64,000 nt of DNA from Thamnidium elegans (Eukaryota; Mucoromycota; Mucoromycetes; Mucorales; Mucoraceae): assembly GCA_025201345.1 (NCBI GenBank), contig JAIXMG010000009.1, forward strand, positions 434,001 through 498,000. Direction: 5' to 3'. Numbering within the stretch: position 1 is the stretch's first letter; each line of letters starts with the position of its first letter. Shown here one piece after another: positions 1-11,009 of this stretch. The translations under genes and the position numbers were made by a program. Under the pieces are notes generated by a model. It worked only from the letters and a program-made list of their open reading frames with translations. It was not told the origin of the DNA and did no database searches.

Positions 1-296
1 TTACTTAATTGCTCCAACCTATAAAGTATCTAAAACTAATACCGTAAATATTGCTTAAAAAATAAATATTTATGCCAAAGATTTTTTTTCTCGCTGTTTA
101 TGCTAAACATAAATTATATTTTTTTAGTGCAATATTTAGATAGTTACAGTACAATAATTGGCTTCATTACGATGACTAGCTTAATTGCATCAATTTCAAA
201 AGTTACTGTCAAAAGATTACCAGTCATAAATATAGACTAATTTAAGGTATTTAATTTTCTTAAATAAAAACGCCCTTTTTTTCTAATTTAAATAGT
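1..296. other. AT-rich flank upstream of TFIIE alpha
   Basis: This is AT-rich DNA with runs of A and T and no open frame of note. It should hold the promoter and 5' UTR of the TFIIE alpha gene, whose ATG is at 297. I see no clear TATA element or other recognisable site. Confidence 0.5.
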
Positions 297-1939
297 ATGG
301 AGATTCTTAAAGCACTTGTAGCTAGAGTAGCGAGAGCTTTTTATGATCCAAAATATATTGCCATTCTAGATGAATTAAACAATGCACCTCCTAATACTAA
401 CGGGTAAAAAAACACGACAAAAAAAAAAAAAAAGTTTTTTGAAAGCAAAAAAAAAAAAAAAACTAAATCTTTTTACAAGTGTTCGAGAAGAGGATCTGGT
501 ATTAACCTTAAAAATGACGCCGCGTGATATCCATAGAATATGTGGTAAACTAAAGGAAGATCGTCTTATTAAAATGTAAACAACAATGACAACAACAACA
601 GAGAATTTTTTTAAAAAGTATTAAACATTTACTAACCAACCTTTTAAAAAAAGGGCTAATCGAATGGAACCGAGAAAACAAGATCAAAGACTTGTTCCCA
701 AAACATACTATTATATAGATTATAAAGAGTTTGTCGATGTAGTAAAGTGGAAAATGTATAAAATGCAAACGATTGTTCGAGACAATCTTAGAACCGAGTC
801 AGAGAATAAAGGATATGTCTGTCACAATTGCGAAAAGCAATTTTCACCACTTGAGGTTTTATCCTTGGTAGACCTATCCGATCAAATGTTTCATTGTGAC
901 ATGTGTGAACATATTTTAGAAGAGAATGATAATGCTGAAAACGTAAAAGGAAGTCAACAAATTTTAACAAAATTAAGAGAACAGTCGCAACCTATTATTA
1001 CGTTATTAAAGCAAACTGATTCGCTTGTTATTCCTACCAGTTATATTTACAAGCATGCTCCTGGTAGAAGCAACGGCAACAATGCAGGTGAGTTATCAAT
1101 TTTTTTCTTCTTCCCTTCTTTTAATTAACCTCTCTTTTTTTTTATTAGATGAATACGAACTTGCAGTTGCACAGGATACAGGTGCAGGGCAGGGAGATAT
1201 TATTGTTGATTTACAAATGGATAACGAGGCTGCTAGACGAGCTAAACAAGAAGAGGCAGAACAAAAGAGAGCTCAAAACGCGTTACCAGTATGGCATCAA
1301 CGCTCAACAATTTCCGACACAATTTTAGTTGGAACAGGAGACCGTCCAGCAGACGAAAAGGAAGACGAAGAAGATGGATTTGAAGAGATTGGCGCTGCTG
1401 GGATGGATGCAGATACAGAAGATTGTATGTTTTTTTTTTTTAAAAAAAAAGTACCAGCGAATATGATCGTTGATTTTTTTTTCTTTTTATATTTGTAGAT
1501 TACGCTAAATACTATGAGAGTTTAAGTAATAATGCAGCAGAAGCATACAATGGAATGGATACAGATAGAGATGATAGTGAAATGTTTGAACCTATCGGCG
1601 AAGAAATCAATACTCAAGAACAAGTAGGTGATACATTTGAAGAGAATAATGAATCAGGGGAAGAATTTGAAGAGGATGAGGATATTCCATTGGTATCAGG
1701 TAAGCAAAAAAAGAAAAAGAAAGAAAGAATGTATACACAAAAATTACTTTAATGGGGTATTAATACACATTATGTAACAGTTAATGGTAAAATGATTCCA
1801 TTAAATGAGGTACAAGAAGAAGATCAGCGAAATATGACAACAGATGAATATAAGGTAAGAAAGAAAAAAAGAAAGAAAACTCTATTTACTTTGATATAAA
1901 TAGGCATACTATGAGGCTTGGGAAAACTGGCAAGGTTAA
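297..1939 (+). CDS. TFA1: Transcription initiation factor IIE subunit alpha (TFIIE-alpha), multi-exon
   Basis: TFIIE alpha joins the RNA polymerase II pre-initiation complex in the nucleus, recruits TFIIH and stimulates its kinase and helicase. The N-terminal winged-helix (TFE/IIE-alpha type) is read across exons 1 to 3: it starts MEILKALVARVARAFYD at 297 and continues with EEDLVLTLKMTPRDIHRIC. Next come YYYIDYKEFVDVVKWK and a zinc ribbon (CHNC near 822, CDMC near 898). The C-terminal half is acidic, as expected. Introns lie at about 404-479, 579-651, 1087-1148, 1423-1498, 1701-1779 and 1855-1903, all GT-AG. The joined frame ends AYYEAWENWQG then TAA at 1937-1939. The first intron is very A-rich and uses an AAG acceptor. 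The gene is convergent with the BRO1 gene, whose end is close by. The call is firm; exact intron ends are inferred. Confidence 0.9.
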
Positions 1940-2059
1940 AGCTTTTAACGATGAACTGATAACTTGTTCATACCAAGACTTAATCTTCTACAAAATAAAG
2001 ACATTGAATACTTTTTTTTTATTTTTTTTTTATATATAATAATATATTTATATATCCCC

Positions 2060-4802
2060 CTATACGTACTGCATAATTTGTTCAGATTCAGATTGACGTC
2101 TATAACAATAATCTCTACACGTATCACAAAATGTACTTAGACCTTTTGCGTGTTCTCCGTAAAACTACAAATATATATAAGCATTACACCCCTGAATTTA
2201 TTTTACATTATTTAACAAACCTTTAATCCTTCAGATAAATTGGTTTTAATTTCTTTATACTTGAGGTATGCTTGGTTCAAGTTTTGTAATGCCTTTTCAC
2301 GTTTGGCACCATTCGACTTATCGTTCATTTTAGCTTTATATTGATGATACGCTTCATTCAACTGTCTTAAAATTGTATTCTGTTGCTCATCCTCTTGATC
2401 CACCACCATAATAATATGATCATACTTTCTCAACTCATCTACAAACAATTCTTCAAACTGTGCTGCTTCAATTTTTACAATGGGCGATTTAGCAGTTAAT
2501 TCAGCTGCCTTCTTTAGTAAAGAGGGAGATATATCATCTGCGTTTGAGATCTTTCTAGCCTGATCAATTAAATCCTTTCTAATTCTCAAATGTTGACTCA
2601 TATCATCTACCAATCTCTTAATACGCGCCAAACTATCTTCTTGGCGTTGAGGGTGATCTGAATTGGGTGCATCGTCTGAAGGTATAGATTCTTCTAATTC
2701 CTCGCGTGTCAATGTAAGCACATCAATGATATTTGCCCAAGTATCCAATTTATTTCTAACAATTAAATCTGCCTTCTGTGCTGAAGTAAGTGTTTGACGA
2801 TGCTTTTGGCCTTGTGCAGCTAATTGTTGAGTTAAAATATGTGATTCGGGTCGATTCCACTCTATAAAAAAAGGGAGGGGGGGGGGGAGGGAGAGATTAA
2901 TATTCATATATACATCACTTTTTTTTTTAACTGTTTATTACCATTAGGAAACTTAGATCTATAAGCTTCATCAGCTTCATGTTCTTCATCTAAAGCATTA
3001 AATGCATCTTCCAAGATATCTGCATTTTTCGATGAAGCATTTTGTACTTGTTCCCACATATCATAAAGTGATTGTGAACCACCGCCACTTCTAACTTCAG
3101 CAGCTTGTCTCATAATTGATTCAGGTAAACCTGTGGTATGTTCCGCCGTAGCAAGTAAAGCAGGTAAATTCAACGACTCGATTGAACTAAAAAAAAAAAA
3201 AAGATAAATAAAATAAAAATCAATAAAATAATATAGTTTACTAACCTATGGTATACAGCAGTCAATTCTTCCAATTTTGATATAATATCTTCTTTAATCA
3301 ACCTTTCTTTACGATCCACATAAACACTAGCAGCTTGATGAACAGCAAAGGGCACCAATTTTTGAAATAAAGGTAAACCAATAATTGGATGAGGTAATAA
3401 ATCAGTTCTACTTTCATTATTCAACATTAAAGAAACTGGATCCGATATTTCAGTAGGAGCGATGGGTTTAACCATTTGAGTTTTCAAAATGGCAGGTAAA
3501 GATGAAAAAAGCGGGATAGATTCCAAGTATATCACATCATTATCCTTTTCTGCTCTAGCCAAATTACTAGCTAATATCTGTTGTAAAGACTTTAAATCAT
3601 TTGTAACAGCGATACTACCACCTGTCTTTCCATATCCACTGGATCTAATGATATCAAACGCACGACGTACAAAATCCGAAGCTACCTGAAGTCTAGAAAC
3701 TTCTTCACCATACTTATCTTGCGAGATACATTCACACGATTTACGAAACTGAGCCGCAGCATTAAAATGAAGGGCCTTAATTTGCATATGCGTAATCCAC
3801 ATCTTTGGATAAACGTTTTGTATAGAGGAATTAGTAGCTAATTCGCAAGCAGCATCATAAAATTCTGAAATCTTTAAAGATAATCTAGCAATTGTTCCAT
3901 CTCGAAGTTGATCCATAGCTGCCTTTTGCCAAACACATTCTTGTGCTTGTGCCAACATAAGGTTGATTAGTGTTTGTAAAGCATAAGGTGACATATCAAC
4001 TGTAGGTGCAATTCTCATTTCTGGTACAACTACTTCCAATAAATGTTGAAAACATCCAGCTGAATTCTAGTTTTTGTGTAAGTAAAAAAATGAATATATA
4101 TATATATGATATATAAACTTACTTGAAAGTAATTACAAGCTCTTTTGACACCTTCTGTAGTAGATTTATTTTCTGCGTTACCCAGTTGACTATAGACAGC
4201 ACCTATAGAATACAATACACATGCCTTTTCATAATTCATATTACGATGCAAAACTAAAATGATGATTTAGACATTTATTATATTTTTTATACTGATACAT
4301 ATTTATATATCTATACAATACCTGGTCTTTGTGCGTCTGCTTGAAATGCCAAATACCAAGGAAATTCGATACCAACCTATGTACATATATTTATATATGA
4401 GTAACCTTACTCTATAAATAGATAATAAAACACAAACATCTATGGGGAACTTTGCGCTAATAAAAACCAACTGAGCATAATATCTAAAATAATACGTTGC
4501 TGTTAGTAGTAATAATATAAAGAAAAGCACTAATGTGTTTACTTGATGAGTCTGTTTAATGCTTTTTCGTTGGTTTCCATATAAATGCAATCGTTCCGTA
4601 ACTCATCTAAAACTCTAAAATCATCAGTATACAAGTCGGGATGTTCAGCATATCCATTTGAAATATATTCTCGCAAGTAAGGTGTCCAAATAATACGTTC
4701 AGTCTTTTTAGGACTACAAGCCAACATATTTGTTTCTGTTGTCTTTTCAATCGTTAGAGAGTCCGTAGACATGTTACTTTTATAAGAAGATGGTGAGAAC
4801 AT
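2060..4802 (-). CDS. RIM20: BRO1-domain protein, Rim20/PalA or ALIX-like
   Basis: BRO1-domain proteins bind the ESCRT-III subunit Snf7. Rim20/PalA acts in the fungal ambient-pH pathway and Bro1 in endosomal sorting. The start at 4802 is followed by [12 protein letters not shown] and [13 protein letters not shown], matching the BRO1 N-terminus. [13 protein letters not shown] and the core [20 protein letters not shown] come next. The second half is a helical V-domain (2212-3173). The long open frame ends just past EGLK, but a 56-nt intron (2165-2220, weak GTTTGT donor) joins it to [16 protein letters not shown] and a stop at 2060-2062. This restores the ALIX-like EGLKFY motif. A GTACGT donor just before that stop and a TTTTGTAG acceptor could add a 13-residue exon ending at 1945. 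No proline-rich tail as in Bro1 is seen, which favours Rim20/PalA; the paralogue choice is inference. Confidence 0.8.
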
Positions 4803-4904
4803 TTTCTCTAATAAAAAAAAGAGAAAAAGAAAGAAATATATTTTTTTTTTCAGCCCAAAAAATAAAAAAAAGTCTGCATTATAATTATTATTATATTTTA
4901 TTAT

Positions 4905-6332
4905 TTAAATGCGATCTTTACTGGTATCACCAGAAAGAGACGAAGCAGCAAAGTTAATCCAACTGGAAATAGCTTTATCAGGTTCTTCACTTTTTTGTTT
5001 GTCGATATTTTGAATTGTTACTAAGGGGGTAGGCTTCTCCAGGATAACATCATTTTTAATTGGGTCTTGCCTAGCAACCTCTTTAGTAACCTCTACAGGT
5101 TTTTTATCAGTTCCATCATTAATACTATTATTTTCGTCTTCAGAGTCAGTTGCATCAGCATCAGCAAATCTATCCCTTTCATAATCTTCATCGTGTTCAT
5201 ACTCCTCTTCATCTTCATCTTCATCATCTTCTTCCTCATCTTGATTATTTCGTGTTACTTGCTCTTTTGACTCGTTTTCTTTCTTGTCCTCCTTGACCTC
5301 ATTTTCCTTACTCTCATCTACCTTTGATTCATCCTTGACATTCTTATTTTCGTGTAATCTTTCCCACCTCTTTATACTTTTTTCTTTTTTAGCAACATCT
5401 TTCTTCAAATCCTCTAAAGCATTGGGGAAACCAACAGTCGAAGTATTTAAAGCTGGTAACATGTGTGTAGGAAAAGGTAATGAGGGTACGGCACCAGGTA
5501 ACGCAAAAGTCCTATTATCCATCAAACCATTATAAGGCATAACGACCCAAACAGGTGGAATACTGGTAGGAGCTGATTTTTTAGATTGCGAGCTTTCATC
5601 ATCAACAACTTCTTCTGACGGATTTATCGATTTATAAATTAAATCTTGCGTGATATCCATAATTTGTTTATATGTTGTTTTAAACCCTTCAGCAATAGGT
5701 ATATCTTTTTCCTCGACTAAATTTCGCATTAAGTCATAGGTGATAGTTCTATACGCCTTTTTTTCTAATGGATCCGATAATCTTTCAGCATAAAGAGAAG
5801 CAGTGACCAGTTTATCACAAAAGTAAATTAATGCTTCAGGTTCTAAATCAGGGTAAGCCGCTGAGATGGTATAAAAGAACCCTTGTTGAGCCAAACGAAC
5901 CAAATAAAAGAAATGAAGTAACGACATATTTTCTTTATAGACATTTCCAACCATATCGCCCTTTTTATGGTCCTATAATTTCAAATGTATTAGTTTTGTA
6001 CACACTATTTTTCATCATTATCGTCAATATATCCATATATACTTACTCTATTCGTATAATAAATACTTTCCAACTTTTCCAATAATTTCATATTAAAAGC
6101 TCTTTCTTTAATTAATTCTGCTTCTTCTGGTGTAGGTTGATATTCAGCTACATTGACTTGTACTTCTAAAGTATATGCACTACGCTATATACACCAGTCA
6201 ATATGTATTCGGTTATTTCATATATATATATCTTACCACTTTAATTTTAAGTTCATCTATCTCTACACGAAGATCTTTCTTCACTTGCAAAGCCTTACGG
6301 GCTGATTTAAACAGCTTATTTGTGTCAACCAT
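4905..6332 (-). CDS. Unrecognised helical protein with acidic C-terminal region
   Basis: I do not recognise this gene. Three exons join cleanly: MVDTNKLFKSARKALQVKKD from 6332, then RSAYTLEVQVNVAEYQPTPE, then a long exon 5954-4905. The product is about 435 residues. The first half is predicted helical and well ordered (for example LLHFFYLVRLAQQGFFYTIS and LIYFCDKLVTASLYAERLSD). A proline-rich linker follows, then a lysine/glutamate-rich stretch, a very acidic run (DEDEDEEEYEHDEDYERD), and a short hydrophobic tail (SSWINFAASSL). No signal peptide or transmembrane segment is seen. Consistent frame, canonical splice sites and non-repetitive sequence make it a real gene. It is head-to-head with the MYB/zinc-finger gene, with about 217 bp between start codons. 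Confidence 0.75.
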
Positions 6333-6549
6333 GATTAATATAAAGTAAGTGACAATAAAAAGCGTGTCGAAAAAAAAAGAGCCATCTTTTTTCTTTTTAA
6401 AGAAGTCACTCGAAAAATGGCGTCACCAAATGAAAGGAGAATCGGAGCATGAATCATCTAAAAAAAAAAAACTTGAATCAATTAAACAGCTCTCTATCAC
6501 ACGCACTCGCTCTTTTTTTTATTACTTGTATAAAAGTTATAAGTCTGTT

Positions 6550-6644
6550 ATGGTAAGCCTACTTGTATTTAAAAAACATAAAATGGCAGGTTTACTTATT
6601 TGTAGACAATAGTATCAACAGATCTATAATTATGGGCATTCGCC

Positions 6645-6683
<39 letters not shown>

Positions 6684-6706
6684 GCAACAACAGCAACAGC
6701 AACAGC

Positions 6707-6743
<37 letters not shown>

Positions 6744-6750
6744 GCAACAA

Positions 6751-6782
<32 letters not shown>

Positions 6783-8639
6783 CCATCATCAAGAAGAAAA
6801 TGATTCTAATAGAGACTTAAAAAATGAACCTTTATTTTACAATCAATCCAGTACACAACACCAATACCAATCTTCGCTATCTAGTCCATTTAGTTTACGC
6901 TACACACATTTTGATCCAAACGGGTTTGATCATCAATCAACTCCATCGCAACAAGAGATGCATTATAACCAATCACAGACCAGTCGTAACGAAGACCATC
7001 CTTCCATACATTCTTTTAACGGGTTTCAATCGGTAAAAAAAAAAAAAAAAAAAATACAAATAAAAAAAGACACTTTTATCAATTTTTTATATATGTGTAT
7101 ATATAGGATATTGTTGCCAGTTTAACCAATTCACCCGTAGGATATAATCCAGTTGAAATTGTACACCATACCACCGGCTCGTCTACATCCACCATTACTG
7201 CCACCGTGCTGCCTCCTTTAAACACAACTCCAATTATTATGGCACCTTTACAACACCATCAAACTACCTCACACCAAACATATTTATTAGCACAAAAGAA
7301 ACCCTTAAAGGGGTCTCCCAGACCCTCTCGCGAAAGAGCACCCTGGACGCCGGAAGAAGACAATCTATTAAAACTAGCTGTTCAACTGTACGGAGACAAA
7401 ACCGAGAAATGGGCCAAGATTGCAGCATGTGTACCAGGCCGCACCAACAAAAACTGTCGTAAGAGATGGTTTCATTCGCTCGACCCGTCACTTCGAAAGG
7501 GTGCCTGGACCGAAGAAGAAGATCAATTGTTACGAGAAGGTGTCTCCAAATACCCAAACCAATGGAGCAAAATTGCCGATATGTTACCAGGCAGAACCGA
7601 TGACCAATGTGCTAAAAGGTGGCGAGAGAGTTTAGATCCTAGTATTGACCGATCTGAATGGACATCAATGGAAGACGCATTATTGATGGAAAAATACGAA
7701 GAGTATGGTTCACAATGGCAAAAGATTGCCTTCTTTTTTGACGGTAGACCTGGTCTGCATTGTAGAAATCGTTGGAGAAAGTTACAGAGAATGGTACAAA
7801 TTAAAAAGGATAAAGAAGGTGCTAATTTAAATGCACCTTTCTTCAATACCTTGGCTGAAGATCAAACTATTCGTTTCCAACATGATAATAATATAAATAC
7901 CAATAATAATAATGTACATAACAACAATAATAATAATACAAATAATAATATCCATAGTAACGAGACCAATTCGCCACATTCATTTCATCATCTTACTACG
8001 TTACTATCACAACACCAACACCAACAGCACCAACAACAACAGCAGCAGCAGCAAACATCACATCAGCCTACACAGCCTACACAGCCTCAACCACCACAAC
8101 CATCACCATCATCGCAACCACAACAACATGACCCATCTGTATTAGTACAATTTTCCAACCCACCTTCCTCCTCCAATAACAACAATACTCCCGATGAATA
8201 CGATGAATACGATAATGGAGTGAAACCATTTGGTTGTGATGTGCCTGGCTGTTACGCTGTTTTTGCGGCCTCAACTGGATTATTCTATCACATGAAGAAC
8301 GTGCATCCATGCCTAGAAGGTATAGAAAAACCGTATAGATGTGCTATGGTCAACTGTTCCAAGAAGTACAAAAACATTAACGGACTACAATACCATATTA
8401 AAGATGCTAAAGGTACGACGGGACATGGAGGAGGTACAGGTATGACAGATGATGATAGACCTTATCGCTGTATGATTGCCAGTTGTAAAAAAGCGTATAG
8501 AACCGCCAGTGGGTTTAGATACCATCAGCAAAATGGACATAATATTCAGTTACCTCAACCTCATTTATTACCTCAACCTCACTTACAACAACAACAGTTT
8601 CGTATGAAAAGAGAAAAGTGGGTAATGGAAGGTGTGTAA
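6550..8639 (+). CDS. R1R2R3-MYB transcription factor with three C-terminal C2H2 zinc fingers
   Basis: This is a nuclear DNA-binding protein. The likely start is an ATG at 6550-6552 directly followed by a GTAAGC donor. Splicing to about 6617 gives MYQQIYNYGHSP and then a tract of about 45 glutamines (CAA/CAG, 6644-6783). An intron at about 7034-7107 leads into the main exon. Three MYB repeats follow in order: RAPWTPEEDNLL, KGAWTEEEDQLL and RSEWTSMEDALL, each ending in the usual CRKRW / CAKRW / CRNRW helix. After an N/Q-rich linker come three zinc-finger units with C-X4-C-X12-H spacing: CDVPGC, CAMVNC and CMIASC. The fingers resemble the Sfp1/JAZF1 type (KKYKNINGLQYH). In the middle unit the last histidine spacing is long. 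The start is inferred because the open frame upstream of the glutamines is closed by a stop. Confidence 0.85.
6644..6783 (+). repeat. CAA/CAG trinucleotide tract coding for polyglutamine
   Basis: About 140 bases of almost uninterrupted CAA and CAG codons in the frame of the MYB/zinc-finger protein. Mixed codons suggest an old or selected tract rather than a pure slipped repeat. The antisense leucine frame is an artefact. Confidence 0.9.
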
Positions 8640-8885
8640 TATTATTTATTTATTTTTTTGTGCAACGAGCACGGAAGATCCCTTTAATGTATAAAGTTAC
8701 ATTTGGCTTGCGTGACTTCTTTATATTTATTATTGTAAGAAAAAAAAAATTATACATATATATAAACAGAAAAAAAAAGGAAAAAAAAAATATTTGGCAT
8801 ATTAAAATAAAAAAACATATACGTATACATATATAAAAAAGTATATGTATACACAAAACATACATATTAAAAAGCATATACAGAT

Positions 8886-10875
8886 TTATTCTTGACCAAT
8901 TTTACGTTTCTTATTCTATTAAAAAATATAAGAGCAGGTTAGTTCACCAAAATAAAATAAAATTCGGGCTAGTGTAACAATAATAAACTTACTTGAGATA
9001 AGTCTTCAGGGGGAGGAGAGGTTAGATTTCCTTTTTTGATATTAACTTTAGGATTGACAGGGAACATAGGAGTTCGTACATAGTCCTTTAAAACAGTTTT
9101 CCACAATTGTAACCCAGTTTCATAAATATTATGTTCAACCCTTACTTCTCTATCAAATATTAAAGCATTTCTTTCTCTAACATCATTTGTAATATAAAGA
9201 GGCCATTCAGGAATACCATCATGGTTTGGATCACCATTCTTCGCAAAGTTAATAATCGAAAGTGAAATTTGTTTAGCGATACGATCTCTTTCATAATCAT
9301 CACCAGGACCCAAAAATGGATTATCAGTCCAATAAATCAAGTTATCCCAAGAGAATACAGAATCAACCATATGAGCGGCCTTAATTACATTTTGTACATC
9401 GTTTGATTCATAATCCCATTCGTATAACCAAACTTTATGACCGTTACTTGCTAAATTTTCAGCTGTTAACATGGTAGCAATTCTACTCATTACATCGGAA
9501 CACATATAACGAGTGACTTCAGAAGGAGGAGATTGGGGAGGCACGATTTCCTCTTTATAAATTTCATAAGCTCTACGAGAATTCTTCATACCAAAGATGT
9601 GTGTAAAATAAGTTCTTACAAACATGGAATCATCCATTTCTTGAAAGTTTGGCAAGAAGGGGAAAAAGAAATTAAATTCATCACGAGTATAACCAATAAC
9701 GATTTCAAGGTTTTCATAACCTTTCGGTAAAGGATCATGAAAGAAATGTTCAATTAAGGTTGTAGGTAAAACGGTACCATCAGCACTGGGACCAATAGGA
9801 GCTAAACCTTCCAAGAAATTAGGCCAGGTTGTCATAAAAGTTTGCGAATCTAAAAATGTTTCTACGGGTACAGATTGTAATTCTTCTAATAAATTTGATT
9901 TATCTAAGCCTAATGAACGAGTCAAGATATCACCCTTCATTTCAGACCAATCTTGAGGACTAATATGGAACATGGGAGGAGATTGTAAAATGACCTTGTT
10001 AAATAATCCACTTGTATTTGGTGATAAAATAACAGACATGATACAAGTAGCTCCTGCAGAAGATCCAAATGCGGTGACATTATTTGGATCACCACCGAAT
10101 TCCGAAATGTTATCTTGTACCCACTTTAGTGCAGCTATTTTGTTTTATTTTAGCACTAGTAGTTTTTTTGTTATAAAATTTTCGTAAACTTACTAATTTG
10201 ATCGAGTATTCCTAAATTGGCACTGCCCTTTAAATCAGAAGAAATATGATCCATAGCCGTCCATCCTAAAGCACCTAATCTGTAATTAAAACTGACAATA
10301 ATGGCATCATTTCGCGCCAAATTAGTTCCATCCCAGAATGGTTGACTTGAGCTTCCACTAAACAAAAAAAAAAAGAAAAAAAAGAAAAAAAAAAGTTGTC
10401 AATTTAATTTAAATGAACCTATTAAAATTCTTTCTATAGTTAGTTACCTCATACAAGCTCCTGGGTGAAACCATACAATGACAGGTCTATTGGTGCCTTT
10501 TATAGTATCTGGTGTCCAAATATTAAGATACAGGCAATCTTCTGCTTGGTTATCTATTTGAACACACATGAGAGTGTCAAAAGGCATTTGGGTTTGAGGA
10601 GCAGCAGCAGCATGTTCAATACATAATCTCTCTTCATTGGGAGTATGAATTGGAACTGTTGGTTTAAAACGAAGTTCCCCAATGGGTGGTAGTGCATAAG
10701 GAATGCCTAAATAAACTTCTACTGCATTGCCTTCGTCCTTAAAACCTTGAATTTTCCCAGAAGTTGTCTGTACAAACTCTGTAAGTGGAGCGTCTACCTG
10801 TTCTTCTTCATACTGTTGTTGTTCTTCAAAAGGGTATTGTTCCTCTTCTTGAAGGAACTCTTCCGAACCAATCAT
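8886..10875 (-). CDS. Type-B carboxylesterase (alpha/beta hydrolase, cholinesterase family)
   Basis: The product hydrolyses carboxylic esters; its natural substrate cannot be read from sequence. Exons run from ATG 10873-10875 downward. The family signature EDCLYLNIWTP is in exon 1. Exon 2 has NLARNDAIIVSFNYRLGALG. The nucleophile elbow FGSSAGA (serine of GSSAG) is near 10052. A TRDEFNFF segment fits the acid residue and AAHMVDSVFSWDN fits the catalytic histidine. The open frame stops at 8969, but a GTAAGT donor there joins an exon reading NKKRKIGQE to a stop at 8886-8888. The N-terminus is acidic and glutamine-rich with no signal peptide, so the enzyme is probably intracellular, unlike many secreted relatives. 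The basic tail KKRK is short and could be a localisation signal, which is a guess. Confidence 0.88.
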
Positions 10876-11009
10876 TTTCTTTCTTTTTTTTTTAAGAGAA
10901 AAAAAAGAAAGAAAAGAAAAAAAAAGAAAAAAAAGTAAACAAATTTATACATGTAAAAGGGCTTATTTTTCTCCTTAAAAAGTTGACAATAAAATTTTTA
11001 TTTTTTGAG

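Noticed and set aside
6592..6792. Antisense frame of about 45 leucines
   Set aside because: It is the complement of the CAA/CAG tract of the MYB gene.
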